Made by a program: the position numbers and the translations under genes. Positions 10,300-20,666 of a stretch of DNA of 64,000 bases are shown here, one piece after another. The DNA comes from Gracilaria gracilis. Lineage: Eukaryota; Rhodophyta; Florideophyceae; Gracilariales; Gracilariaceae. The notes under the pieces were generated by a model. The model made no database searches, had not been told where the DNA came from, and worked only from the letters and a program-made list of their open reading frames with translations. The first letter of the stretch is position 1, and every line of letters starts with the position of its first letter. The DNA is taken from positions 248,001 to 312,000 of the forward strand of contig JARGSG010000189.1 of assembly GCA_030374805.1 (NCBI GenBank). The letters run 5' to 3'.

Positions 10300-11212
10300 T
10301 GTCGAGACCGGTTTCAGCCATGTTGTTTGGGTGGTCGAGTGGTGTTCACGAGCTGTTCCACCTTTGTTCCACTAGGCTGGCGTATAGGCATAGGTAGCAC
10401 CAATGGCACTCGCAAAAAGGTATCAGGGTAGACTTGAACCGTGATTGCATTCTGATTTTGTGGGTGTTGCTTGCAAAGGACAGTGGGAGGTGTAAAAATC
10501 CTGTGTCTACCAACGGTACACGTAGATATCTGCAGGGAAAAGTGGCTTGGAGAGCGTTCTTGGACTCCAGACTTGGAGTATGTGAGTGCCGCTCACGATG
10601 CACATCAACATGAGTGCGCTGTTTGATCACCTCATGTCTTACTTTACCATTGTCGAACGACGTTCGGTCTGCGGAATTCAAGACTCTATGCACTCCGCGA
10701 AGAAGCTCGTGACGCTATGGCTCCCATCCCTCCCTTGAGAAGTATCCTCACAAAGGATCACATGCCATGATGACGAACGAACCGATCATTACCGTTTCCA
10801 GTTAATCTTGCTGCAAACTTTCTCGTCCCGAGAGGGAAGGACACAGTGTGACGGGGCCGCATGCGCCGCAAGTCTGTTGTGGAAATTGCACCTGAAAGCC
10901 ACCTCAAGCAGATTGTCACACACGCGTGCCATGTGGCAGTGCAACCCACCGCCGTTCTCATCAATCAATTCGCTTTGCTTCTCAATGACCCCGTAGGCTG
11001 TGGTCCCCAGCGCGGTGCCACCACTTCTCCAACAAACAGCAGCAGCAGCCCCCATAAGATAATTTTAGTCGCCACTATCTCGTCATCGGCTTGCTTCCCT
11101 TTTTGCTCTTCTCCGCTTTCCGTTCGACGTTGGGCGCAGTTCTTCCACTCTCAATCACCCAGCAGCGCGATTCTTCAATCGGCCTCCGCGTTACTTCTCA
11201 GGGCGCTTCAAC
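10300..11212. promoter_or_regulatory. Shared upstream region of the dehydrogenase and SRP54
   Basis: A 913-bp region between two divergent genes, so it must hold both promoters. The SRP54-proximal 150 bp is pyrimidine-rich on the plus strand, with several CTTCC, TCTTC and TTCTTC runs. No TATA box is convincing. No other gene was recognised. Confidence 0.4.
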
Positions 11213-12700
11213 ATGGTGTTAGAAGGCTTGGGCAGCCGGATTACCGGCGCCCTGCGCAAGATGACCAACTCGACAGTCATCGATGAAGAAGCGCTGAAGG
11301 AAATGCTGAAGGAAATTACGCATGCGCTCCTCGAAGCTGATGTCAATATCAAAAATGTCGCTCAACTGAGAAAGAATGTTACCAATCGCGTAAAACTTGA
11401 AGAGCTTGCTGCCGGCGTCAATAAGCGCAAACTCATTCAGAAAGCTGTGTTTGATGAGCTCTGTTCAATGCTTGATCCGGAAACCAAACCAGTTGTACTG
11501 AAACGCGGGAAACCGAACGTTGTCATGTTCGTAGGCTTGCAGGGTAACGGTAAGACAACTTCTTGTGTCAAGTACGCGTATTATCACCAAAGGAAGGGTT
11601 GGAAGCCTGGTCTGGTATGCGCCGATACCTTCCGTGCTGGAGCTTTCGATCAGCTCAAACAGAATGCTACCAAGGCGAAAGTTCCTTTCATTGGTTCTTA
11701 CACAGAGACTGACCCTGTTAAGATCGCCACAGATGGTGTTGAAAGATTTAAGAATGAGAAGTGTGATCTCATCATCGTTGATACCTCGGGTCGGCATAAA
11801 CAAGAGCAGGCCCTTTTTGCTGAAATGGAGCAAATGGCAGACACGTTGAAGCCTACCGACATTATATTTGTTATGGATTCGTCCATTGGTCAGGCTGCCT
11901 ACGACCAAGCGCTCGCCTTCAAAAACAAAGTCAGTGTTGGCTCTGTCATCATCACCAAACTGGATGGACATGCAAAAGGTGGTGGCGCTCTTTCTGCTGT
12001 TTCTGCCACGCGCTCTCCTATTACTTTTATTGGTACAGGTGAACACATGGACGAATTCGAGCCTTTTGACACTCAGGCTTTTGTTGGTAGACTGCTCGGT
12101 ATGGGCGATGTCTCGGGACTGGTGAACACGATCAAAGAGGCGGGTCTTCATGAGAATGTTGAAATGTACAAACGCATCACAGAGGGCGTATTCACGTTAC
12201 GCGATATGTACGACCAACTTGAGTCCATTTCGAAGCTTGGTCCTCTCAACAAGGTCATGGGCATGATTCCTGGTATGTCCGAGATGATGAAGAACACGAA
12301 CGGTGTCGATGGGTCTGTGCGGATAAAGCGTTTTCAGCACATCATGGATTCAATGACCATGGACGAGATGGAGAACCCTAAGGTGAACTTCACTGCAAGT
12401 AGAAAGGAACGGATAGCGAGAGGGAGCGGGAGACATCCTGTAGAAGTTGAAGAACTGCTTGTAGAGTACAAGCGTTTTTCCAAGGTCGTTGGAAAGGTTG
12501 GCAAAATGTCCAAGAAGAACATGAACATAGATCAACTTTCGAGGAATACATCTCAGACTTTCCAGCAGTTTATGGATCCAAGAATGATGGCACAGCTGGG
12601 TGGACAGGGAGGAATGCAATCGATGATGAAGCAACTCGCAAAGTCAATGGATGGAAAGGGTGGTTTGGGAGCACTTGCTGGGCTGAAAGGGTTAAAATAG
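11213..12700 (+). CDS. SRP54: Signal recognition particle 54 kDa GTPase
   Basis: This is a 495-residue protein, a normal length for the cytosolic eukaryotic subunit. SRP54 binds signal sequences and 7S RNA and, with its receptor SR-alpha, delivers ribosomes to the ER in a GTP-dependent cycle. The N domain covers residues 1-100. The G domain contains the P-loop GLQGNGKTT (108-116), [12 protein letters not shown] (138-148), DTSGR (190-194), [11 protein letters not shown] (249-258) and GTGEH (274-278). The methionine-rich M domain has the RNA-binding segment [20 protein letters not shown] and a Met/Gly-rich tail. The start is an ATG followed by the typical MVLEGLG. A plastid cpSRP54 is unlikely because there is no transit peptide and the tail is eukaryote-type. 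Single exon, all key residues intact. Confidence 0.97.
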   Translation: MVLEGLGSRITGALRKMTNSTVIDEEALKEMLKEITHALLEADVNIKNVAQLRKNVTNRVKLEELAAGVNKRKLIQKAVFDELCSMLDPETKPVVLKRGKPNVVMFVGLQGNGKTTSCVKYAYYHQRKGWKPGLVCADTFRAGAFDQLKQNATKAKVPFIGSYTETDPVKIATDGVERFKNEKCDLIIVDTSGRHKQEQALFAEMEQMADTLKPTDIIFVMDSSIGQAAYDQALAFKNKVSVGSVIITKLDGHAKGGGALSAVSATRSPITFIGTGEHMDEFEPFDTQAFVGRLLGMGDVSGLVNTIKEAGLHENVEMYKRITEGVFTLRDMYDQLESISKLGPLNKVMGMIPGMSEMMKNTNGVDGSVRIKRFQHIMDSMTMDEMENPKVNFTASRKERIARGSGRHPVEVEELLVEYKRFSKVVGKVGKMSKKNMNIDQLSRNTSQTFQQFMDPRMMAQLGGQGGMQSMMKQLAKSMDGKGGLGALAGLKGLK

Positions 12701-13336
12701 GTTCATTTCGGTTTGCGTGTCTACTAACAAAGAATACTTTCAGCTTATTTTAACTGAGTAAGAATCAGGTTCTCTAACTTATTCGCGACATACATTCATG
12801 ATTGGGAGGATAATGGGCAAACGGTGAAGGCACTGGGAAAAACAACATCTCTTCTCGCAGTGGACTGCATGCCTTTGTAGGGTTTAATAGCACTCGACGA
12901 TGAAGAACATCAGAGACAAAGACCCAATGACGTCCACTGACCTTTGGGCGAGCAAAGGCAGTTGTGAACAACATTCGTCTAGGGTACCAAAATTGCAGTG
13001 CTTCCCTCCACTTCCTGTTGGCGATAATGAGGCGGTGTGTTATGGACTCTAGAACCGGCGTTCGTTTCCTTTGCACACAAAGTTTACCATGGCGGATAGA
13101 TGTAGCCCAAATCCCTTTCCGTTCAAAATTGAGTTTAGAGCGTAGATGTATCATGGGTTGCAAGAACTCGGTTGCGGATGGCAGACTCTTCGCAATGTTT
13201 TCTCAGAAGCAGCCTATAATTTCGGTGGCTGTACTTTAAACACGATACAAAAGCCAAAATATATCCTTCTTGTCAGAGCCACCAGCCGATTCTTTAACTA
13301 TACTTTCCACTGGCGTTTCCTTTCCTTCCAGTCTAG
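12701..13336. other. Convergent intergenic region between SRP54 and the bZIP gene
   Basis: This 636-bp stretch receives two 3' ends. A minus-strand frame of about 129 codons (12774-13163) is open, but I recognise no family in it and its composition gives no support, so it is not called. No RNA gene or repeat is seen. Confidence 0.4.
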
Positions 13337-13840
13337 CTAGGAGTTTTTGCTCCTCCTGTTCGGTTGCGAAACATTCTCTATGGCAGATGGACTGCGTAAC
13401 CGAGCGAGGAGAAACTCCAGCATGTTCCGTAGCTGATTATTCAGAACCAAGCTTTTCCTGGTATCCTCTTCGACTGCGCACTGCCGTATCTTATTTTTTG
13501 CCCGTGAGCGATAAGCGGCCTCCCTATTCCTTTTCGCTCTTGCCAGTTTCTGTCTCTCTTCAAATGGCATTGTCAGCGGATCCTGCTCGTTGTTGCTGAT
13601 GTTTACGGTGACGTATTGACTGTCCTGAGATAGGAATTCAGAGGCTCGGGAACATAGAGATTGCTTGTCGTTGTTTGAGGTTTCAAAGTGTTGCTGGTTT
13701 GTGTCTATAGATTGCTCGTTGACAGCGGTGGGCTGTGCTTCATTGTGAACGATTGTAAAATTGTGCTTAGGGCTGAGATTCGTTTCCTTCTGAGACGCTT
13801 GGTGCGGATGTGGCTGGTTGTTTGGACCGTACTCCTCCAT
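13337..13840 (-). CDS. bZIP transcription factor
   Basis: This is 167 residues from the first ATG at 13840; the frame stays open upstream for 54 codons without an ATG. The basic region runs ERQKLARAKRNREAAYRSRAK with the invariant N-x7-R spacing (Asn105, Arg113), which contacts DNA in bZIP factors. The following helix contains Leu131, Leu133, Leu137, Leu141, Leu144 and Leu145, but the heptad register is poor and short, so dimerisation may be weak or heterotypic. The N-terminal 90 residues are rich in Asn, Gln, His and Ser, typical of an activation or disordered region. It lies divergent to the SNF2-like gene and convergent with SRP54. Targets cannot be inferred. Confidence 0.8.
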   Translation of the reverse strand: MEEYGPNNQPHPHQASQKETNLSPKHNFTIVHNEAQPTAVNEQSIDTNQQHFETSNNDKQSLCSRASEFLSQDSQYVTVNISNNEQDPLTMPFEERQKLARAKRNREAAYRSRAKNKIRQCAVEEDTRKSLVLNNQLRNMLEFLLARLRSPSAIENVSQPNRRSKNS

Positions 13841-15299
13841 GGCTGCAGATACTGGTCGGAGGTTACAGTGGCGAAAGTTGTATCTGTGTAGCCAGTCCGT
13901 CCGTCCATCCCAAGCCGAGGACGTTGGTGTGAGGAGCGGTACGAAAGGAAGTGGCGTCCTCGGCTGAGAATCTGGATGTGCTATGCTAAGGAGAAGAATC
14001 AAAGTTGCTACCGAGCGTTAGAGTGCGCCATTTGATTCCTAGTGAAGGTGACTCTCCATTTCGCCCGTGACTGGAGGAGTGCAGATATTGGCGGGACTCG
14101 GAATCTCACCAAGGGGCGGATACGCGCGGCGACAGATAGAATACACGAATTGTCAGTAGACACGGTCTCGGAGATGATGATAGCGAGCTTTGCGGTCAAA
14201 GTACTGGGAATTGGTGGGACGGTAGCTTTTGCTGACAAGCTGCTGACGACGTGGGATAGACGGACATGCTGTCTGTTTTATCATTAAATATAAGTTTGGG
14301 AGGAAGTTGAGCTTCTTTCACGACGTTTTCCCGTGAGCTAGAGGAGACAGGTATGGCTGTGGTTCTTTCTCGTACGCTTCGTTATTGCAATTGAGCCCGG
14401 ATACTTCAAAAGCGAAGGAAGCAGGATTCATTCCATAAATTAGCTTTCGAAACACCACGCGCCAAAGAACCAACTTGAACAAAGCTCTTCCGCTGACGTT
14501 CTTTCGAACGCTTGGCCAACATAGCAAGTACAAATATGTGCGTTTGGCTTGGTGTGGAGAAAATATGAATCACGTCGTGCTCGTCGTTCCGTTATCCAGG
14601 ATGCCAACATATTGAGAGGTTCTCCCGCTGATTCCCGTTCATGGATTTTCAATCCGAGGCAGTCATCTGCAGAACGCTGGTATACAGAACTGAGAATAAA
14701 TCTCGTAGAGCTCGGTGCGCGCGTCGATGCGTAAATCGATCGATGCGTGACTGGGCGTTCGCGAACCTTCAAAAGGTAGCGGGCTAACCTTCCTGCAGTT
14801 GTTAGCGTTCCTACCGTCGGCACCGACGACAAGTTGCCGTCGGCAACTATGTACCTTCGTATCTACACGACTGTACCAAGGGTAGCGTTAACGCTACATG
14901 TACCAACGGTATCTACATTATGTATCTTCCGTAACCTTATCTCCCATCCATAGATTTACCTTTGTAACTTTAACCTTACCTGGAACGGCAGTAGATACTT
15001 GATCTCATCAGCACACTGTAAGGATAGTCTCGCGTTCCTCGCGTACGCAACAGTTGCGGATCAAAAGCGTCCAGGCGCATCCAATGGAAAACCTACAAGG
15101 GTAGCGTTCCTACAATGTACAGCAGAACGCATTTTTGGCGCCAACATCCAAACCGAACACGTGACGCGCGCAACGATCCCAACGCTTGCCCCAGCTGCGA
15201 TATCCCCGTCCTCCCTTGTCCGCTTTCCAGCTTGTAATCGGCTTGAATCGTGCCTCCTTCTACGTACCATCCCTTCCGACTACCGAACGCCTTTTCCTC
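13841..15299. promoter_or_regulatory. Shared upstream region of the bZIP and SNF2-like genes, with palindromes
   Basis: A 1.46-kb divergent promoter region. It contains the perfect 16-bp palindrome GTAGCGTTAACGCTAC at 14882-14897 and the dyad GTTGCCG-T-CGGCAAC at 14833-14847. Repeated variants of 'taccaacggtatctac' and 'taccttc.tatctac' lie around 14850-14930. These are candidate dimeric transcription-factor sites; no factor is assigned. Small open frames at 14008-14287 are not supported as genes. Confidence 0.4.
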
Positions 15300-18200
15300 A
15301 TGGGAGCCTTCCAGCCTAGTCGCCGCAAAAGCGACCGCCCCTTTCTTCAGAACGCAACGCGCCGAAGGACATCGCTGCCTACTCAACCATCTCCGAATGT
15401 TCAGCCTGCACTGTCGTCGTCTGGCTCTGGCACTTCTGCCCCACTCCCTCCCACGGTCGTCCCAACTCCTCAAACCCCTTCAAACCCGATTCCTCGGCGT
15501 CCAATGATACGCTCCGTGCCTATGCCACTTCGCACCGCTGACTCAACACCTGCCCCCGCTTCGCAGTCTAGAACGCCTGCGCCAACACCGAGAACCCCGT
15601 CGTTTCGTCCTGCGAATACGCCACGCGTTCCTGAACTACCGCCTGAATCTCGCATAGATGCGTCCGCGTCCGCCAGTCTCGTTCAGCTCTGTGGGCCTCC
15701 GCCTGGATTTGTTCCATCACCTCATATCCCAGGGTTACAGGAGCTTTTTGACCTCCTCGTCTTTCTTCAGAAGGACGAGCGGCGTAATGATTGTCTTCAG
15801 CCATTTGTCAACGAGGTGTGGAAAATCTATAACACCAAGTATAGTAAGAAGCGAAAAAGTACAGAAATCAATCCTAGTCCTGGCGATCGACAACAGAACT
15901 CTTATAACGAAACATCGAACCGACCACCCCAACGCGTCCCTGAACCCGGAAAGCGTAACTCAATTGTATCTAACACATCGAGCGATGTAATATGCCTTGA
16001 CGATGACGATGGCGTCTCTCTAAAGCAAATTGAATCAAACGGACAGCCCCCCAAGAAGAGTACCCCCGTCACTAAATCTCAGACACACACGATACATGAT
16101 CGGCCTCGAGTCCAAACAGAATCGCAAGGTAATTCTCACGCGCCTGTTCCGAACGCGCAGCGTAAGGATAGACGATATTCCAGGCAGTATCAGATAGACA
16201 GGCAAAACCAAGTAGCGGAGGGTGTGGAAAAGAGGTTCAAATACTTCTCGTCTAAAGCTGGAAGACCTGAACAACCTACTTCTGAAGACGGGCAAATATA
16301 CAACCTATGGCAGCCATTGGACCCATCAAAGCCCGTTGTTGAACTACGAGTGGATCTATGCAGTGTATGTTTTCGCGCTGGGGATGATCAGGTGTATGAA
16401 TTTCATCTTGAAGCTCTTCGCTTTCTTTGGTACTACTTGATAGAAAACCCGTGCTCTGGTGCAGTCTTTGTTCATGGTCTGGGATACCCAAGAGCACACC
16501 TTCTCTTTGTCTTTGCTAGCCTTCTCATTGGAAAGAATCCTCATAGAGAGATCTTCAAAATACTAATAGTGTGCCCCGATGAATGCATCTACGAGTGGGA
16601 ATGGGCGCGTCAGTGTTTCAAGGAATTTGCCATGGGTGAGATCCTTGAAAAACAGTCGTGCTATGATTCTGCTTGCGATTGGCGTGAGCGGGGAGGTTTG
16701 CTAATCTGCTCATATACTACCTTCATGTTCATGATTGAACACGATAATGACGAGTTGAGGGAGCGAGGGAGAGAAGTGCTTTGCGATCCCGGACCAGATC
16801 TGTTTGTGCTGGACGAAGCTAGTCGTTTAGGGAAGTTGGGTGTGCGTATGAGTTGCGCTTTGCGAAGTGTCCGTACCTCATCAAGGCTTGCGATGACCAG
16901 TGTTCCCTTGTCGTCGAATCTCGCTCGTGCATGGTCTGTTATCGAGTGGGCTTGTCCAAGATTTCTAGGTCCACGCCAATCGTTTTGGAACACTCTTGTG
17001 AAACCATTGACCGACGCTGTCAATGACAAGCGTGATTTGTCGTCAGATGGTGAGGTCTTACAGATTGATCAATACTTGCGACACAAACTGGCGACGGTTT
17101 CTTTTGGACCGCAGTTTATATTGAGAGAAAAGACCCTGTTCCATAGTGGAAGGTACACGCAAGAGTCTGTCATTCACGTCCACATGCACAAAGGGCATCG
17201 TCGAGAGTATCGGAAGCTTTTGAACTGCTTAGGTGTAGCTGTGCGTGAGGGGTCGTGTAGTCCCGTTGTTGCCGCCCACCTTCTGTCTATCTTTTCCAGT
17301 GTTGGGGTAGCTGCCCTTCCAAGCTTCGACGAAGAATGCAAACTACAAGAAAATGCCGAAGTGAAGCCAGCATTTGGTGGAGCACCGTTTCACAAAAGTC
17401 TTATACGACCAGTACTTACGATTCTAGAGAATCCTAGTCTAAACACAATGCCGTGGGCAAAGTTGGACGCTCTACGTCTTATAGCCGGCATATGTATGGC
17501 CGACAATGAACGGCTTGTTGTTTTCGTGTTCTCAGAATCGCTTCTGGAAGAGGTGTTTCGCAATTTGGGAAGGGATCCCAGCCTAGGGGGGAAAAAGATT
17601 CATCGGATAAGCTTGAATGAAGATCCAAACGAGCGCCAGAAAAAACTTCAACAGTTCAATATCAGCGAACAGGGTGCCGTCCTTGTTGCTCCCTATGGTC
17701 CAAATGTTGAACTGATGGAGGGCGCTGGCTGGTGCTTTGTCAATGCTACTCGTATGGTATTCTTTAATGCAATATGGCACAATGCAGCCTACGTCCAGGC
17801 TGTCAACCGGGCCCATAACTTTGCTCAGCGAAATAACACCGTCTACATCCACCATATCATAGCTGCAGACTCTGTCGAAGAGGCATTGTGCAAGTTAAAG
17901 CTTTCATCGGATCCCTTCAAAGATGGAATGCGTGCACATAGTCTAGAGGAAAATGTCACCAAGGCGAACATGTTGAGTCTTAAATTGCTCCCCAAGATCC
18001 CGTTGCGTTTCTTCGACGAAATAAGCTTGAGACCCAGGGAAGCGGATCGGGCACAGGCTAAACTTGAGCGATGTGGTGATTTAGTGGAACAATGGCGCGA
18101 TCACTTCAACTTTTTGACACCGTTGATTAACGTACGTGTGGAAGGAGATGGGAATGGTGGAGGCTTCCTGGTCCGTAGCATTGATATAGAGAGGGGTATT

Positions 18201-18644
18201 TACCAATCATGTGCTGTGGGACTGGATGATCATTTGCTGGAGGCAGAAAAGGAGTCTACAATTTGCAAAGTCGGACAGCATCTCAAGGGAAGAAAATCTC
18301 ATATCTTACACGAACAGCGTCTCCGTCTCTTCCAGTTGGGAAACCTCACAAAAATGGGAGCCATCGAGTCAGGAAGAGAACATCACATGACAATGTCTTC
18401 GCTGGAAAACCTGGAGTTCTTTGCGACGGAAATTGACATGCGGAATGACATCCGGAGCAGTTGGGTTGAGTATCATCGCCTCTACGAAAATTGCGATAGA
18501 ACACCCGAGGTGATCCGAGCGCGATCTGAGAATGGCTATAGTGGCCAGAAACGGAGGCGCGTAGATGTTGGCCGAGAGAATGGCTTGTCAATACCCGAAC
18601 GGGTTCAAGTGACAGATGCATACACTCTCTCGGAGCACATTTGA
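15300..18644 (+). CDS. SNF2-family-like protein with degenerate ATPase motifs
   Basis: This is 1114 residues from the ATG at 15300. The first 300 residues are Pro/Ser/Thr-rich and disordered, and include DVICLDDDDG, a typical SUMO-interacting motif. The remainder follows the two-lobe SNF2 layout. An AVFVHGLGYPRAHLL segment (about 388-402) stands where Walker A should be, but the GKT is absent. LFVLDEAS (Asp505, Glu506) marks motif II. The C-lobe ends with FFNAIWHNAAYVQAVNRAHNFAQRN, which aligns to motifs V/VI (normally NPWWNPxxxxQAxxRxxRxGQ) and retains one Arg. The layout resembles the ATRX/ARIP4/CLSY branch, whose members remodel chromatin. Loss of Walker A suggests a non-catalytic or greatly altered protein acting as a nuclear scaffold; that is inference. 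The protein is full-length with no breaks, so it is probably under selection. Confidence 0.7.
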   Translation: MGAFQPSRRKSDRPFLQNATRRRTSLPTQPSPNVQPALSSSGSGTSAPLPPTVVPTPQTPSNPIPRRPMIRSVPMPLRTADSTPAPASQSRTPAPTPRTPSFRPANTPRVPELPPESRIDASASASLVQLCGPPPGFVPSPHIPGLQELFDLLVFLQKDERRNDCLQPFVNEVWKIYNTKYSKKRKSTEINPSPGDRQQNSYNETSNRPPQRVPEPGKRNSIVSNTSSDVICLDDDDGVSLKQIESNGQPPKKSTPVTKSQTHTIHDRPRVQTESQGNSHAPVPNAQRKDRRYSRQYQIDRQNQVAEGVEKRFKYFSSKAGRPEQPTSEDGQIYNLWQPLDPSKPVVELRVDLCSVCFRAGDDQVYEFHLEALRFLWYYLIENPCSGAVFVHGLGYPRAHLLFVFASLLIGKNPHREIFKILIVCPDECIYEWEWARQCFKEFAMGEILEKQSCYDSACDWRERGGLLICSYTTFMFMIEHDNDELRERGREVLCDPGPDLFVLDEASRLGKLGVRMSCALRSVRTSSRLAMTSVPLSSNLARAWSVIEWACPRFLGPRQSFWNTLVKPLTDAVNDKRDLSSDGEVLQIDQYLRHKLATVSFGPQFILREKTLFHSGRYTQESVIHVHMHKGHRREYRKLLNCLGVAVREGSCSPVVAAHLLSIFSSVGVAALPSFDEECKLQENAEVKPAFGGAPFHKSLIRPVLTILENPSLNTMPWAKLDALRLIAGICMADNERLVVFVFSESLLEEVFRNLGRDPSLGGKKIHRISLNEDPNERQKKLQQFNISEQGAVLVAPYGPNVELMEGAGWCFVNATRMVFFNAIWHNAAYVQAVNRAHNFAQRNNTVYIHHIIAADSVEEALCKLKLSSDPFKDGMRAHSLEENVTKANMLSLKLLPKIPLRFFDEISLRPREADRAQAKLERCGDLVEQWRDHFNFLTPLINVRVEGDGNGGGFLVRSIDIERGIYQSCAVGLDDHLLEAEKESTICKVGQHLKGRKSHILHEQRLRLFQLGNLTKMGAIESGREHHMTMSSLENLEFFATEIDMRNDIRSSWVEYHRLYENCDRTPEVIRARSENGYSGQKRRRVDVGRENGLSIPERVQVTDAYTLSEHI

Positions 18645-19586
18645 CCGCCAGGAGACGCAGTCATTGGTTCAGGTGTTCCATATTTAGGGAAGATTAGACA
18701 GGCAGAGTGTCTGTGGTCTGCCGCGGATTGAGCATCTCCCCTCCTCCTCATCGATTTCTTGGTTCGAAATTGAACAGTTTGAACAAACCATTGCAATCAC
18801 CAACGCACCTCTTCCAAAAGTCTTTGTCAAGGATTGTTTTCACTATGAACTCAGACATGTACATGCCCCGCACAGTTCACTGACCTTGTTCAGATTCTAA
18901 TGTCATTTCCCAATCGCACCAGGTTAACCGAACACTTGTTAGGCCCATACCCTGAACCGTTTGGGAGTCTTTGGTTTCTATGGAACCTTCTCTCTCTCTC
19001 TAACCTTGTTCGCGAAACCCAGGTGCATGCGTAGCACAATTGAGCAAACGACCTTTTACCATTAAGAATCACGTTAGAATAGAGTTCTGATAGGAAAAAT
19101 GTCTCGAAACAATTCGCCCGAAGAAAAAAGATAACAGTTGTGCAACGCAGGTACAAGGTACCGCCGTCTTCATGTACAAAAGTACAGAATTAGCTTGAGA
19201 ATGTTTCCGAACCACCTGTGGACTACTACTAAGGATAGCACAAGTTGATGAGCTCCGGGCCATCGAGCTCAAAATACGACGGGATCTAACTTTTTCGCGG
19301 ATTACTTGTGCAGCCGCAGGTAGACCAGCCTAGAAGGTAACGTCTCTCTCTGCAAGAAAGGAAAAGCGCAGCAGTTCTGCAGACCACGGCAACTGCGGGG
19401 CATCGTGAACGAGGTTGGCATTCAGCAGAAACTCAACATTGGGGACAGCCACAGATATCTAACTCCTTCGTCGAAGAACAAACCAGTGTGTTCGCACCCG
19501 GTGGGTGTTTCATCGGCACGGAATCATTCTCAAGAAACGAGGTTTCGTAGGTGACATACGCATCTGCATCGGCACCACGCAGGAAA
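18645..19586. other. Intergenic region upstream of the RRM gene
   Basis: 942 bp with no recognisable gene. A short CT repeat (ctctctctctct) lies at about 18990-19001. The RRM frame is open upstream to a GTG at 19551, but the first ATG is at 19587. Confidence 0.4.
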
Positions 19587-20228
19587 ATGAGAGCACCCCC
19601 CGCAGCGTTCCATGGTCATTGTCATCCAAGACAAATTCCGCTATCTAGTCCCTTTTCAACGATCAATAGGTGCACCTTCCCAAAGCCGCAAGTTCACAAA
19701 TCACGCCATGTGAATGGAGTGAGAAGCCTTCATGCTGCCAGGAAAGGTCGCTCCACTTCTCAGGATGAGGCGTTTTCAACATGCACGTCATGTGGCTCGG
19801 ATGAAATCGTCTCTGCATCCAGAATCCTGGAAAGGGGAAGTATTATTGTGAAATGCCGTCAATGCGGGACACGCTTCACGGCCACTGCGAAAGAGGCCTT
19901 GACAATCACTGGAACGCCATTAATTGATCTCGCGGAAACGATGAAAGAAGAAGAGGCCGAAAAAGTTGATCCTAATGCTGTAGGTGTTAAACTTTACATA
20001 TCTGGTCTGCCGCCCAGAGTTGATAGCGCAGCCTTGAGAAGAGCAATTGAGGAGTTTGGGGAAGTTATTGAATCAAAAGTCGTCGTTGATCGTGTTACAG
20101 GTCGTTCAAGAGGTTTCGGATTTGTTACCGTCAAAGGGAGGTCCACAGCAGCGGCAATCATTGACATCTTAAGCGACGACACAAGGCGCTTAGGAACTCG
20201 ACTCAAGGTAAGAGAAGCAATCGAGTAA
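19587..20228 (+). CDS. Zinc-ribbon plus RRM RNA-binding protein, probably organelle-targeted
   Basis: This is 213 residues. The N-terminal 60 are rich in Arg, Ser, Pro and His with almost no acidic residues, as in a plastid or mitochondrial transit peptide. A small zinc-ribbon follows, with paired CxxC knuckles (Cys66/Cys69 in CTSCGSDEI and Cys90/Cys93 in CRQCGTRF). After an acidic linker comes one RRM, with RNP2 LYISGL (136-141) and RNP1 RGFGFVTV (175-182), ending at the C-terminus. RRM proteins of this size in plastids stabilise, process or edit transcripts. The zinc-ribbon fused to an RRM is an unusual pairing and could add nucleic-acid or protein binding. The stop lies 15 bp from the convergent HIT gene's stop. 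Targeting is an inference from composition. Confidence 0.75.
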   Translation: MRAPPAAFHGHCHPRQIPLSSPFSTINRCTFPKPQVHKSRHVNGVRSLHAARKGRSTSQDEAFSTCTSCGSDEIVSASRILERGSIIVKCRQCGTRFTATAKEALTITGTPLIDLAETMKEEEAEKVDPNAVGVKLYISGLPPRVDSAALRRAIEEFGEVIESKVVVDRVTGRSRGFGFVTVKGRSTAAAIIDILSDDTRRLGTRLKVREAIE

Positions 20229-20243
20229 CGTTTTGCTCAAAAA

Positions 20244-20666
20244 TCACATCCGTTGCAATCTCTCTTTCACGTTAGACAAAGTGGTATACCCAAAACTGGA
20301 GTCACGGCCGAAAAGTGTGGTGAAAAGTGGCTTCATGAACGCATGTTTGAACGGAGGAACCAGGCAGTGTAAGTGCAAGTGCGGAACGGAACGAAGCGGG
20401 TGTTGGTGAAAGCCCATATACTCTGGCTCGCAATTCGTAAGTTGTTTCCCAACCTGAGCCATAGCTTCCAAAAGAGGGATATCGGAAGGCTGCAGCTTTT
20501 CGACACCAACTATATGTCGATGGCGAGGTACAATGAGAACGTGAACGAGAGCTTTTGGATCCCTATCTTTGAATGCCACAACTTGGTCATCCATATGAAG
20601 CACTTCGGGTACATTTTTGAAGTATTTCGTCCATGTTTCTATATGAATTTGCGTTCTCTTCGCCAT
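20244..20666 (-). CDS. HINT3-like HIT-family nucleotide hydrolase
   Basis: This is 140 residues from the ATG at 20666; the frame is open upstream but lacks an earlier ATG. The HIT signature is HLHLHCLV at residues 96-103, where the middle His (His98) would be the nucleophile. The preceding EYMGFHQHPLRSVPHLHLH pattern is that of HINT3 (aprataxin-like branch) rather than HINT1. HINT proteins hydrolyse AMP-lysine and AMP-aminoacyl phosphoramidates. ALVHVLIVPRHRH (about 39-51) is the conserved substrate-binding strand. Length is normal for the family. It is convergent with the RRM gene; the two transcripts very likely overlap at their 3' ends. Confidence 0.85.
   Translation of the reverse strand: MAKRTQIHIETWTKYFKNVPEVLHMDDQVVAFKDRDPKALVHVLIVPRHRHIVGVEKLQPSDIPLLEAMAQVGKQLTNCEPEYMGFHQHPLRSVPHLHLHCLVPPFKHAFMKPLFTTLFGRDSSFGYTTLSNVKERLQRM

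Noticed and set aside
12774-13163. 129-codon minus-strand frame between SRP54 and the bZIP gene
   Set aside because: It looked faintly like a ribosomal protein, but no diagnostic motif fits and it lies where two 3' ends converge.
14008-14287. Possible upstream exon of the bZIP gene
   Set aside because: Open on both strands, with no donor/acceptor pair plus CTAAC branch site that would link it in frame.
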